Below, in pieces: positions 7,512 through 16,198 of a stretch of DNA of 64,000 nucleotides. Numbering within the stretch: position 1 is the stretch's first letter; each line of letters opens with the position of its first letter. A model generated the notes under the pieces. That model was given only the letters and a program-made list of their open reading frames with translations, ran no database searches and had not been told where the DNA came from. The translations under genes were made by a program, and so were the position numbers. Source of the DNA: Anaerozeibacter sp031551775 (lineage in GTDB: Bacteria > Bacillota > Clostridia > Christensenellales > Aristaeellaceae); NCBI GenBank assembly GCA_031551775.1, contig JAVBND010000012.1:1-64000 (forward strand), written 5' to 3'.

Positions 7512-8333
7512 ATGAAAACCGCGAAAAAACACCAGGTGGGACTGATCATCGCGCTGACCTTGATCGGCGTTCTGACCATATTTCCCTTCTATTTGACCAT
7601 TGTCAATTCCCTCAAACACAATCTGCAGATGATTGAAAGCATTTGGTTCTTTGATTTGCCGCTCCACTTTGACAATTACGTCAAGGCCTTTGACGTCATC
7701 TGGCACAGCATGCTCAACTCGATTCTCTATACCGTCTCCATCATTTTCGGCGCGTTGGTGCTGTCCTCGCTCGCGTCATACGCTTTCGCCCGGTTCGATT
7801 TCCCCGGCAAGCACATGCTGTACTTCGCCATCATCATGTTCCTGATGATCCCTGGGTTTTTGACGCTGGTGCCGCAGTTCTTTCTGGTCAAGAGCATGAA
7901 GCTGCTCAACACCCGCATGGGACTGATCCTGCCGGTGATCGCAACCGCCTCCGTTATGCCGGTGATGTACTTCCGCGGTTATTTTGAAAGCCTGCCCAAG
8001 GGCGTGTTTGAAGCTGCACAGATCGAAGGCGCGGGCGAACTGCGCATCTTCCTTTCAATTGCCCTGCCGCTTTCCAAGGCCATGATCGGCACCGTCGCCA
8101 TTATGACCGGACTTCAGGCCTGGAACAACTACATCTGGCCCTTGGTCGCGGCCACAGACCGGGCCATCATGCCCATTACGTTGATGCTCAAGTACATTCT
8201 GGTCAACCCCAAGGAGGGGCGCGGGCCGCAGCTCGCGGGCTATGTCATCGCCTCTTTGCCCATGATCCTGCTCTTTGCGCTGGCCACCAAGCCCTTTATC
8301 GCGGGCGTGACCTCGGGCGCAATCAAGGCGTAA
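7512..8333 (+). CDS. Sugar ABC transporter permease, MalG/UgpE type
   Basis: A 273-residue membrane protein of the carbohydrate-importer family. It has an N-terminal transmembrane helix (GLIIALTLIGVLTIFPFYLT), the typical ASYAFARFDFPGK segment, and an EAA loop FEAAQIEGAGELRIFLSIALP. The ATG at 7512 is chosen because GGAGG (7497-7501) lies 10 nt upstream; an earlier ATG at 7485 overlaps the end of the preceding permease. It forms a heterodimer with that permease. Confidence 0.92.
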   Translation: MKTAKKHQVGLIIALTLIGVLTIFPFYLTIVNSLKHNLQMIESIWFFDLPLHFDNYVKAFDVIWHSMLNSILYTVSIIFGALVLSSLASYAFARFDFPGKHMLYFAIIMFLMIPGFLTLVPQFFLVKSMKLLNTRMGLILPVIATASVMPVMYFRGYFESLPKGVFEAAQIEGAGELRIFLSIALPLSKAMIGTVAIMTGLQAWNNYIWPLVAATDRAIMPITLMLKYILVNPKEGRGPQLAGYVIASLPMILLFALATKPFIAGVTSGAIKA

Positions 8334-8336
8334 CCA

Positions 8337-8354
8337 ACCGACGATGGCGTCGGT
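8337..8354 (+). other. Small intergenic hairpin before the binding-protein gene
   Basis: ACCGACG (8337-8343) and CGTCGGT (8348-8354) form a 7-bp stem without a T-run. It could protect or process the mRNA at the permease/binding-protein junction. Confidence 0.4.
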
Positions 8355-8378
8355 ACAATATGTAGGAGGGATTGTATC

Positions 8379-9800
8379 ATGAGAAAAACCTTCAACCGGT
8401 CCATGCTTGTGAGCGCGTTGCTCATCATCGCCCTGGTGCTCGGCAGCGCCTCCGCGCTGGCCGAGGAGCGCTGGACGCCTTCCGAGCCCATCTCCATCCG
8501 TTTCGCGGGGCTGGTGACCATGGAGCGCGAAAAGATTGGCCTTGACAAAGTGCTTCAGGCTTACAAGGAAGTTCAGCCCAATGTCGATGTGGAATTCGTG
8601 CAAGTGGAATGGGAAGACGAGCGCACTTGGCAGACCATGCAGCTCATCGGCGGCACCATGCCCGAAGTGTTCCACTCCAAGCTCAGCTGGGCAGTGGAAG
8701 ACAACAACAAAGGCCAGCTCGCCATCCTCAACGACATGTACGCCGCGCCCAACCCCTATGCCGATACCGCGACGTGGCGCGACTACTACGCCGATTCCGT
8801 CATTACCCAGATGCTGGCCGGCTGCCCTGACTTCATCGGCGCATGCAACCACATCAGCATCGTAAAGACCTTCTACAACAAGGACGTCTTCGAGGCCGCC
8901 GGGGTGAGCGAGGTGCCCAATACCTGGAATGAGTTCATGGCGGTGTGCAAGAAGATTCAAGACGCGGGCTATGTCCCGTTCGCCTTTGCCAACTCCAAGC
9001 CCGCCGACAACCTCTACAACTGGTGCGAGCGCCTGCTCACCTACCAGCTGATCGAGGACATCATCCCCCAGGTTGACCTCAACAAGAGCAATTCCATCCA
9101 AGCCAACGAGTTCTGCTACGGCATCGACAACGGCCTGATCGACATCACCAAGGCCCCCTACAGCGAAGTGTTCCCGCTGCTCAAGGAGTGGAGCCAGTAT
9201 TGGTCCCAGGGCTACAACGCCATTGACGCCGAGACCGCCAAGCAGATGTTCATTCGCGGCGAAGCTGCCATGTACCTAGGCTTCCCCACCGCCGTCACCG
9301 ATATGGCCGAGATGGGCGTTGAGATGAACTACGGCGTGTTCAGCTTCCCCATGCTGACCAAGGAAAACAGCGAATTCGCGTGCGAGAAATACTACGAGAT
9401 GGGCGGCAACGTCACCGAGTTCTATTGCATTCCCGCGACTGTCGAAGGCGAGAAGCTCGAGGCCGCCAAGGACTTCCTGTACTTCCTGAGCTCGCCCACC
9501 GCCATGAAGATCATGGCCGAGGAAGCCTACTACATGCCCACCGCTAAGGACGCCACCGCAATCAGCGATTCGCTGGCGGGCTGGGAACCGGTCGGCTCGA
9601 CCGTGCGCATGAACATCTATGGCCCCGCGATCGACCAACGCTTCTCGGACGACACCGTGATGTTCGGCCAGCTCTTCCTAGAAGGCGCGATTTCGCTGGA
9701 GGACTACCTTGCCGAAATGCAGACCTCGCTGCTCGACATGTGCGCGCGTCTCAAAGAAGCCAACAACTGGAGCGCCGAGAACAACTACGGACTCAAGTAA
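8379..9800 (+). CDS. Sugar ABC transporter substrate-binding protein
   Basis: A 473-residue extracellular solute-binding protein, family 1. The signal peptide (MRKTFNRSMLVSALLIIAL, ending ASALAEE) has no cysteine lipobox, so it is predicted to be released or periplasmic, not a lipoprotein as is usual in Gram-positive bacteria. The mature part has the family pattern (WEDERTWQTMQLIGGTMPEVF, YNKDVFEAAGVSEVPNTWNEF, FIRGEAAMYLG). Its ribosome binding site is GGAGGG. It should deliver an oligosaccharide to the two permeases upstream. The enzymes next to it suggest a sulfated, rhamnose-containing ligand, which is inference. Confidence 0.92.
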   Translation: MRKTFNRSMLVSALLIIALVLGSASALAEERWTPSEPISIRFAGLVTMEREKIGLDKVLQAYKEVQPNVDVEFVQVEWEDERTWQTMQLIGGTMPEVFHSKLSWAVEDNNKGQLAILNDMYAAPNPYADTATWRDYYADSVITQMLAGCPDFIGACNHISIVKTFYNKDVFEAAGVSEVPNTWNEFMAVCKKIQDAGYVPFAFANSKPADNLYNWCERLLTYQLIEDIIPQVDLNKSNSIQANEFCYGIDNGLIDITKAPYSEVFPLLKEWSQYWSQGYNAIDAETAKQMFIRGEAAMYLGFPTAVTDMAEMGVEMNYGVFSFPMLTKENSEFACEKYYEMGGNVTEFYCIPATVEGEKLEAAKDFLYFLSSPTAMKIMAEEAYYMPTAKDATAISDSLAGWEPVGSTVRMNIYGPAIDQRFSDDTVMFGQLFLEGAISLEDYLAEMQTSLLDMCARLKEANNWSAENNYGLK

Positions 9801-9810
9801 TCAAAGGCAT

Positions 9811-9846
9811 AAGGCGCAGCCGGGGCTTTGGCCGCGGCTGCGCCTT
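9811..9846 (+). other. Strong hairpin after the binding-protein gene
   Basis: A perfect 12-bp stem, AAGGCGCAGCCG (9811-9822) with CGGCTGCGCCTT (9835-9846), lies between the binding-protein gene and the second sulfatase gene. It has no T-run, so it is probably an mRNA-stabilising or partial-termination element that keeps binding-protein mRNA abundant. Confidence 0.6.
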
Positions 9847-9864
9847 TGCGTAAGGAGTGCGCCA

Positions 9865-11370
9865 ATGGACAAAAGACCCAATGTGCTTCTCATCATGTGC
9901 GACCAATTGCGCTATGACGCAATCGCCGCACTGGGCAACAAGGATGTTTTGACCCCCAACCTCGACAGGCTCGCGCGCCGGGGTGTGATCTTTGACAACG
10001 CCTATTCCACCTGCCCCGTGTGCGTGCCCGCGCGCTATACCATCCGCACCGGCCAGGAACCCTTCGTCACCGGCTGTTACCAGAACGAAGTTCCCTCTCC
10101 CATGGACGGGCTGAGCGCTTCCATGGAGCAGCGCTGCGGGCGCTACCTGGCCCGAACCATGCGGGACATGGGCTACTATACATTTGGCATCGGCAAATTT
10201 CACACCATGCCCGAATTCAAAGAGGACCTTGGATACCACGTACAGCTCAACACCGAAGAACTCTGGGACAAGCAGAGCGACCGGGATCAGGACGCCTATT
10301 CAAGTTTTCTCAGGCGAAACCACCCCGAATACAACCACATCCGGCAATTGCACGGCGAACGCACCAATATGTACTATATGCCCCAAATGAGCCCCCTGCC
10401 CGCGGAACTGACGGTGGAAGCCTATGTCGCGGGCCGGACGGTGGAGCAACTTTCGCGCGGGGATGACAGGCCGTACTTCGGCTTTGTTTCCTTTGTCGGG
10501 CCGCACCCGCCGGTCGCGCCGCCCGTGCCCTATAACTACATGTACGACCCCGACAAAATGCCAAATCCCATTCGGGGCGATATCGGCGTGGACCACATGG
10601 ACGAACAAATTCCCTGGATGAATCACCTGATCTGGGCCGATGAACTGAATGATTTCATGGCGAGAAACGTGCGCAGCCGCTACTACGGCGAGATCACTTA
10701 CATAGATCAATGCATCGGATCCATCCTGGACGCGGTGGATCAGCGCGAAGACGGCGACAATACGCTGATTTGCTTCTTCTCAGACCACGGCGACCACCTG
10801 GGCGACCATCACGCGTGGCAGAAGGAAAGCTATTTTGAACAGTCCTGCCATATTCCCTACCTGCTGAGCTGGCCGCAGCGTTATGCGGGCGGGCAGCGTT
10901 CGCACGCGCTGGTTTGCCTGACCGACCTTTTCGGCATCGCGACCGGCGCGGCGGGGCAGGAGCAGGTTCGCGGCGGGCATACGGTTCTCGGCGTGCTGGA
11001 CGGCGCGGCAGCGCCCCGCGATTGCCTGCTGGCTTGCTATGGACGCCCCGGAACAGCCCGGTTCAAGGTCATGATCAGGCGCGGACCCTGGAAATACATC
11101 TTCATGGCCAACGGCGGCCTGGAACAATTGTTTAACCTTGAAAGCGACCCCGATGAAGTGCGTCTTGAAAACGACGCGCAGGTACAAATTGTGGTTGAGA
11201 TGCGCGCGCGTCTCGCCGGTGCGCTCAATCAGGACGGACTCAAAAGCGCGCTCGACGGCGGGAAACCGCGGGTCTTCCCCTTCTGTGCAAGACCACTTGC
11301 GCGCATTCATCAATTTGATGTTTCATCGGGCGTCCATGACTTCACCGTGAACGTAAGGCCCAGAAATTAG
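9865..11370 (+). CDS. Sulfatase, Cys-type, cytoplasmic
   Basis: A 501-residue type I sulfatase. The N-terminus RPNVLLIMCDQLRYD carries the metal-binding Asp13-Gln14, and the formylglycine motif is C53-V-P-A-R57 (CxPxR). A second metal-binding block is FFSDHGDHLGDHHAWQKES. There is no signal peptide. The ATG at 9865 follows AAGGAG at proper spacing. It is distinct in sequence from the sulfatase at 2266-3585, so the two probably act on different sulfate positions. It is 12 bp from the rhamnosidase gene, which suggests desulfation before or together with rhamnoside hydrolysis. Confidence 0.9.
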   Translation: MDKRPNVLLIMCDQLRYDAIAALGNKDVLTPNLDRLARRGVIFDNAYSTCPVCVPARYTIRTGQEPFVTGCYQNEVPSPMDGLSASMEQRCGRYLARTMRDMGYYTFGIGKFHTMPEFKEDLGYHVQLNTEELWDKQSDRDQDAYSSFLRRNHPEYNHIRQLHGERTNMYYMPQMSPLPAELTVEAYVAGRTVEQLSRGDDRPYFGFVSFVGPHPPVAPPVPYNYMYDPDKMPNPIRGDIGVDHMDEQIPWMNHLIWADELNDFMARNVRSRYYGEITYIDQCIGSILDAVDQREDGDNTLICFFSDHGDHLGDHHAWQKESYFEQSCHIPYLLSWPQRYAGGQRSHALVCLTDLFGIATGAAGQEQVRGGHTVLGVLDGAAAPRDCLLACYGRPGTARFKVMIRRGPWKYIFMANGGLEQLFNLESDPDEVRLENDAQVQIVVEMRARLAGALNQDGLKSALDGGKPRVFPFCARPLARIHQFDVSSGVHDFTVNVRPRN

Positions 11371-11382
11371 GAGGAAATAGGC

Positions 11383-13557
11383 ATGCAGGCAATTTTGTCG
11401 GGCAATTGGATCGGGGCGAGCCTTGAGGCCATGGATGCAGCGCCCCTGTTCTTCAAAGATTTCTCTTGTTTAAGCGTGCGCCGCGCCACGCTTTACATCA
11501 CATCCCTCGGCGTTTACGAAGCGTTTCTCAACGGCGAGCGCGTGGGCGATTTCATCATGGCGCCCGGTTGGACCGATTACGACAGCCGCCTGCAGGTACA
11601 GACATATGACGTGACCGGCCTCATAAAAGCACAAAACCAACTGCGGGTGGGCCTGGGCAAGGGCTGGTACGCAAGCCGCCTGGGCTGGCTCGCCCAGCAA
11701 AGCGGGGGGCGTCCGGTCGCGCTGCTGGCGGTTGTGCGCATTGAAAAAGAAGACGGCAGTTTTTTAGACATCCCAACCGACGACAGCTGGACCTGGTGTC
11801 CGTCAGATGTGCGTTTTTCGGATCTGTATGACGGCGAAACGGTCGATGCGCGCGTGGAATTGACCAAGAGACAGCCGGTTCTGGTGCGAGCGCTACCCAA
11901 GGACAACTTGATCTGCCAGGAGGGTGAAACCGTAACCGAACAGGAAACGCTGCGCCCCATTGCCGCCTTCACCACGCCCAAGGGCGAGCAGGTGATCGAT
12001 TTCGGCCAGAACCTGACCGGCTACGTGTCCTTCGAGGTATCGGGGCGCGAAGGGCAGGAGGTCCAAATCCACCACGCGGAGGTGCTGGACCGGGACGGCA
12101 ATTTTTACACCGACAACCTGCGCACGGCCAAGGCGGCTTTTACCGCCGTGCTCAAGCAGGGCGCGAACCATTTCAAGCCTCGCTATACCTTCTACGGATT
12201 TCGCTATATCCGCCTGATCAATTGGCCGGAGGCGATCGACCCGAACAATTTCCGCGCCATTGCGGTTAATTCAAGCTTAAAGCGAACCGGCCAATTTGAA
12301 TGCGGAAGCGAACTTGTGAACAAGCTCTACCAAAACATCCTCTGGGGACAAAAAGACAATTTCCTGGACGTGCCCACCGATTGCCCGCAGCGCGACGAGC
12401 GCCTGGGCTGGACGGGCGACGCGCAAGTCTTCATTCGTACCGCCGCCTACAACTACGACGTCAAGCGTTTTTTCACCAAGTGGCTGCACGACCTCAAGGC
12501 CGATCAACATGCAGACGGCGGCGTCACCGCCTTTGTGCCCGATGTGGAGAAGCATTCCCCGCGCGCGGCGCGCGGCCTCGTTTCCGCGGCCTGGGGCGAC
12601 GCGGCCTGCGTGTGTCCGTGGCAATTGTACGTAAGCTACGGCGACGCGACCATACTGGCCGAACAATACGAGAGCATGCGCCAATGGGTGGAGTACATGC
12701 GCGCGCACGGCTCCAGCGAATATCTATGGGACGATGGCGCCCATTACGGCGATTGGCTGGGTCTCGACGCACCGTACGGCAGTTACAAGGGTTCGACCGA
12801 TGAAAACCTCATCGCCTGCGCGTTCTTTGCCCATTCGACGAGCCTGCTCATTCGCGCGGGCCAGGTGCTAAATAAGGATGTCGCGCAATACGAAACGCTC
12901 TACAAGGGAATCGTGGACGCGTTTCAAAAAAACCACATGCCCGGCGGCGTGCTCACCTGCCAGACGCAAACCGCGCACGTCCTCGCGCTTCATTTTGGCC
13001 TGTGCGAAGACCCGGACGCCGTGGCCGCCTCGCTGGCGGAACTCGTCCGTTCAAGCGGCCATTTGACCACCGGCTTTGTCGGCACGCCATACCTGCTTCA
13101 CGCCTTGTCCGATCACGGCTATACGGAGCTCGCCTACGACCTGCTGCTGCGCGAGGCGTTCCCCTCGTGGATCTTTTCGGTCAAGCAGGGCGCGACCACC
13201 ATTTGGGAGCACTGGGACAGCATACGCGAAGACGGCAGCATGTGGCCGGTCGATATGAACTCCTTCAACCACTACGCCTATGGCTCGGTGGGCGACTGGC
13301 TGTACGGCGTAGCCGCCGGGATCAAGCCGGTTGAATCCGCCCCGGCATATCAAGCGGTACGCATTTGCCCGAAACCCGATCCGCGCTTGGGCTTTGTACG
13401 CGCAAGCCTCGAAACACCTCATGGGCGCATCGAAAGCGCGTGGCGCTACGAGGACGGGAACGCGGTCCATGAAATCTCAATCCCGGACGGCGTAGAGGCC
13501 GAAGTGGTGATCGGCGGACAAAGCCGACGCTTAGGCAGCGGGCGTTATACACTGTAA
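11383..13557 (+). CDS. Alpha-L-rhamnosidase, GH78 family
   Basis: A 724-residue family GH78 enzyme that removes terminal alpha-L-rhamnose. The N-terminal carbohydrate-binding-like region shows LGVYEAFLNGERVGD and APGWTDYDSRLQVQTYDVT. The catalytic alpha/alpha-barrel carries the signature CPQRDERLGWTGDAQ, with the acid glutamate and assisting aspartates, and later TTIWEHWDS with the probable base glutamate. A C-terminal beta domain follows. No signal peptide is present, so it acts on imported oligosaccharides. It is shorter than many GH78 enzymes (900 or more residues), consistent with a cytoplasmic minimal form. RBS AGGAGG precedes the ATG. It is the last gene of the operon. Confidence 0.92.
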   Translation: MQAILSGNWIGASLEAMDAAPLFFKDFSCLSVRRATLYITSLGVYEAFLNGERVGDFIMAPGWTDYDSRLQVQTYDVTGLIKAQNQLRVGLGKGWYASRLGWLAQQSGGRPVALLAVVRIEKEDGSFLDIPTDDSWTWCPSDVRFSDLYDGETVDARVELTKRQPVLVRALPKDNLICQEGETVTEQETLRPIAAFTTPKGEQVIDFGQNLTGYVSFEVSGREGQEVQIHHAEVLDRDGNFYTDNLRTAKAAFTAVLKQGANHFKPRYTFYGFRYIRLINWPEAIDPNNFRAIAVNSSLKRTGQFECGSELVNKLYQNILWGQKDNFLDVPTDCPQRDERLGWTGDAQVFIRTAAYNYDVKRFFTKWLHDLKADQHADGGVTAFVPDVEKHSPRAARGLVSAAWGDAACVCPWQLYVSYGDATILAEQYESMRQWVEYMRAHGSSEYLWDDGAHYGDWLGLDAPYGSYKGSTDENLIACAFFAHSTSLLIRAGQVLNKDVAQYETLYKGIVDAFQKNHMPGGVLTCQTQTAHVLALHFGLCEDPDAVAASLAELVRSSGHLTTGFVGTPYLLHALSDHGYTELAYDLLLREAFPSWIFSVKQGATTIWEHWDSIREDGSMWPVDMNSFNHYAYGSVGDWLYGVAAGIKPVESAPAYQAVRICPKPDPRLGFVRASLETPHGRIESAWRYEDGNAVHEISIPDGVEAEVVIGGQSRRLGSGRYTL

Positions 13558-13820
13558 CCATACGGCAACCATGGCCTGCGCTCGGCTCGTATGCTGGCCT
13601 GCACAATATGCGCGAGCAGCCCTTCCTGACCGCCGCTGTCCAAGACATGAAGCGCCTGGTCCAGGTCTTTCTCATTCGGTACGGCATTCGCCGTATGATT
13701 AAGCGGCCATTTCTTGCGCTTCGTAGCGATTGAAATGACCGCTTTTTTGATGGGCTGAGGCACGTGCCTCTTGGCGCGTGCCTCCCTTTGCGCTACCCTA
13801 GCGGTATTGCCGCAAAGCAA
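13545..13820 (-). other. Unassigned minus-strand frame or gene remnant
   Basis: A 91-codon frame overlaps the rhamnosidase stop. Its second half (about 50 codons, including PNEKDLDQALHVLDSGGQ) has coding-like composition, with mostly G or C in third positions, but there is no ribosome binding site and I recognise no family. A 14-bp palindrome GAGGCACGTGCCTC (13757-13770) lies within it. It may be a 5'-eroded gene; the rest of 13558-13845 shows nothing else. Confidence 0.2.
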
Positions 13821-13845
13821 GCGCCTCTTCTTGATCGACCACTGT

Positions 13846-14544
13846 TTACTTGAGGTAGGAATTGTAGATGTAGCCGGTGGTCGAACCCACCTTGACGCGG
13901 CTCCAGGAACCGGTGATTGACTCCACCGCGACCGTGGTGCCCTTGGACACGGTCTTGAGCACCGCGCCGTTGGCGCTCTTGCGCATGTTCACATTGGCGC
14001 TGGTGACCATGTTGTAGCCGGTAGCGACATAGGTCTTGGAGATCCAGCCCTTGGTGCCGGAGAGCGTGGTCGCAAAGAACCAGTTGCCGCTGTGATCCCA
14101 CAGCCTGAGCTTGGTGCCGCTCGAGAGCGTCTTCACGACACCGTAGCCGGTGCCGGGACCCTTGCGCATGTTGACGCCGCCGCCGGTCACGCGGCCCGCG
14201 GTCGCGGTGCCGGAGGTCGAAGGATCGTCGGGCTTCGGGTCGGGATCGGTCGGCTTGTTGGGAAGCTCCTTGATGTAAGCGTTCTTGATGTAGCCGGTCT
14301 TGCCGCTGCGCAGCACGGTGATCTTCGTCCAGGTGGAACCGACCTTGATGAGATCAATCTCATCGCCATTGATGACCCAGCCGGCAACCGCGTAGTTGGT
14401 GCCGGGGCCGGAGCGCACGTTCAGCCCGCCCATGGTGGACGGCAGCTTCACGAAGGTGGTGGGCGTGCCCGCGAGCGCGATTGGCGCGGCAATCGCAAGG
14501 CACAAGAGCGCAACGAGGACCAGAGATACCAGTTTCTTTCCCAT
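13846..14544 (-). CDS. Secreted protein with three bacterial SH3 domains
   Basis: A 232-residue exported protein. The start at 14544 is set by AAGGAGGGG just upstream and begins a clear signal peptide (MGKKLVSLVLVALLCLAIAA, cleaved after ALA). Three SH3b repeats follow: GGLNVRSGPGTNYAV, then after a Pro/Asp-rich linker (KPTDPDPKPDDPSTSG) GGGVNMRKGPGTGYGV, then SANVNMRKSANGAVLKTV. Such domains usually bind cell-wall peptides or glycans. No catalytic domain is attached, so it may be a wall-binding adaptor. It is monocistronic. Confidence 0.88.
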   Translation of the reverse strand: MGKKLVSLVLVALLCLAIAAPIALAGTPTTFVKLPSTMGGLNVRSGPGTNYAVAGWVINGDEIDLIKVGSTWTKITVLRSGKTGYIKNAYIKELPNKPTDPDPKPDDPSTSGTATAGRVTGGGVNMRKGPGTGYGVVKTLSSGTKLRLWDHSGNWFFATTLSGTKGWISKTYVATGYNMVTSANVNMRKSANGAVLKTVSKGTTVAVESITGSWSRVKVGSTTGYIYNSYLK

Positions 14545-14865
14545 GAGAACCCCTCCTTGTTTTGTTATGTCAATAAGACCGCTGATCCCCCCCATAGGTT
14601 TCCATGGAAGCGCATCCAATGTTTCCCATTTCCGATCCAAAAACAGCATCATTTTAGAAGAAAATAGGGCAAACACCAGCAAAATAAGGCGTTTCACCCA
14701 GTTCCATGCAAATTGGCGCCCCACACAGGTAAATCATACCAACCCAAAAAACAGCCGCCGGGTGCGCGGAAAGTGCGCGTTGGCGGCAAGTAGACAAGGG
14801 ATGTATAACCATGGGGGCTGATGCGCTTTATCGCACCAGCCCCCATAATCGTTCACAGGTATCCA
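14545..14865. other. Intergenic region with a long hairpin
   Basis: There is no convincing gene in this 321-bp gap. ATGGGGGCTG (14811-14820) and CAGCCCCCAT (14837-14846) form a perfect 10-bp stem with an additional inner TGCG/CGCA pairing. It lies just beyond the end of the minus-strand rhomboid-like gene and is probably its 3' hairpin, though no T-run follows. A promoter for the SH3 gene must lie here, but none matches consensus well. Confidence 0.45.
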
Positions 14866-15513
14866 TTACCTCATGTTCTTGCGGAAGTTACGGCGCGTCT
14901 TCCAATAGCGCGCATCGCGGCGGACCCAATTGATCAGGTCGCCGCCCAGGAAAAGAAGCAGGTTTGCCAGCGAAAACAGAATCGCCACGCGCGCCGACCA
15001 GTCGCCCTGGACGAACATGACCACGTACAGCACCGCGTCCAGCAACGCCAGGTATTTCGCCTTGACCGGAATCAGGAAGAAGAGCCTGAACTCGACGTCC
15101 GGGTACAGAATCGCGAAAGCAAAAAACAAGGACAGGTTGAGAAAGCTATTCGTGCCGTAGCCGGTGATGAACATCGCGGCAATGGCGCCCAGAATGCCTA
15201 TCCAGTAGTAAAGGTTGAACTTCACCGTCCCCCACCGGTTCTCAAGCTGCGTGCCCAGCATCCAATAAAAATAGAGGCTCAGCAGAAGGTAAAGCGGATC
15301 TGTAGTCCCCGGTACAATCACGAACGTCAAAAGCCGCCAGACCTCACCCTCAATGACGGCGCCGCGCACAAGCGCCAGTCGCCCCCCCAGGTTCCATTGC
15401 GGCATCGCGAGCATGACCACATATACCACGGCTGTTGCCGCAACAATGTAATTCATCAAGCCCGAAACGCAGAATTTGCGCAGTTTTTTCTCAATTTCGT
15501 AGGGCAACCTCAT
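14866..15513 (-). CDS. Rhomboid-like membrane protein, probably non-proteolytic
   Basis: A 215-residue protein with about six hydrophobic segments. Its layout matches rhomboid-family proteins, including a WRLLTFVIVPG segment and the ENRWGTVKFNLYYWIG block. The usual catalytic GxSG serine motif is not seen; the corresponding segment reads TGYGTNSFLNLSLF. It is therefore best seen as a rhomboid-fold protein without clear protease residues. The start at 15513 is preferred (AGGTGG upstream), overlapping the preceding gene by 23 bp. It is in an operon with two other membrane-protein genes. Confidence 0.7.
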   Translation of the reverse strand: MRLPYEIEKKLRKFCVSGLMNYIVAATAVVYVVMLAMPQWNLGGRLALVRGAVIEGEVWRLLTFVIVPGTTDPLYLLLSLYFYWMLGTQLENRWGTVKFNLYYWIGILGAIAAMFITGYGTNSFLNLSLFFAFAILYPDVEFRLFFLIPVKAKYLALLDAVLYVVMFVQGDWSARVAILFSLANLLLFLGGDLINWVRRDARYWKTRRNFRKNMR

Positions 15514-16198
15514 CTTCGCCCACCTCTCCCTTTCCATTTTCCGGATAAAAATTCAATTCGACGAAACCCGTAAGCGCGTTCATGGTAAACCCGGTTTTCC
15601 CGCTTCTAAAGAACTTTGCCATCGCGGGCACCACCGCCAGCGCACCGGCCAGGCACACGATCATGTCCCGCATTGTGTCCGTGACCCCAGAAAGCGCCAC
15701 CGCCTGGACATCGATGCCGGTGATCCGGTTGATAAAGTATTCAACGACTTCCCAAAGGCCGGCAACCGCCAGCGCCGCGCACAGGCAAAACGCCACCGCC
15801 AGCGCGCCGTCGCGCTTCTCAACGACGTGCGGGCGCTTAAGCAGGTAAAAAAATGGCAGCGCCAGCATCATGGTGAGCGTGCCAGACAGCGCGTGCATCA
15901 CCTTGTCATAGTAGGGTACAACATGATAAAACACCGCCGCCACGCCCAGCGTGTGCGCAAGGAACATGAATACCAGCACAATCACGTCCAATTGATAAGT
16001 TCGCTTGAGTCCGGTAACCCGGTAAAAAAGCGGCGGCAGCGCCGCCAGCGCCACGGACAGGAGTGATTGCGCGCCTTGGTACATGTCCGCGCGCGTCATA
16101 TGGTAGGTGAAAAGCCCCGCGCTCACCGCCAGATATACAATATACGCCCACCGGTATACCCTTTCAAACTTCGCCTCACGCGCCCTGATCGTCTGCAT
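15491..16198 (-). CDS. YjdF-like (DUF2238) integral membrane protein
   Basis: A 235-residue membrane protein with about six hydrophobic segments. The motifs YDKVMHALSGTLTMML, GLWEVVEYFINRITG and GVTDTMRDMIVCLAGAL resemble the DUF2238/YjdF family, whose function is unknown. The start at 16198 has GGAGCGGG upstream; longer in-frame versions would begin inside the previous gene. It overlaps the AI-2E transporter gene by 23 bp and the rhomboid-like gene by 23 bp, so all three are translationally linked. Confidence 0.7.
   Translation of the reverse strand: MQTIRAREAKFERVYRWAYIVYLAVSAGLFTYHMTRADMYQGAQSLLSVALAALPPLFYRVTGLKRTYQLDVIVLVFMFLAHTLGVAAVFYHVVPYYDKVMHALSGTLTMMLALPFFYLLKRPHVVEKRDGALAVAFCLCAALAVAGLWEVVEYFINRITGIDVQAVALSGVTDTMRDMIVCLAGALAVVPAMAKFFRSGKTGFTMNALTGFVELNFYPENGKGEVGEDEVALRN

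Noticed and set aside
8055..9101. A 348-codon minus-strand frame
   Set aside because: Antisense to the permease and sugar-binding-protein genes, with biased composition and no family features.
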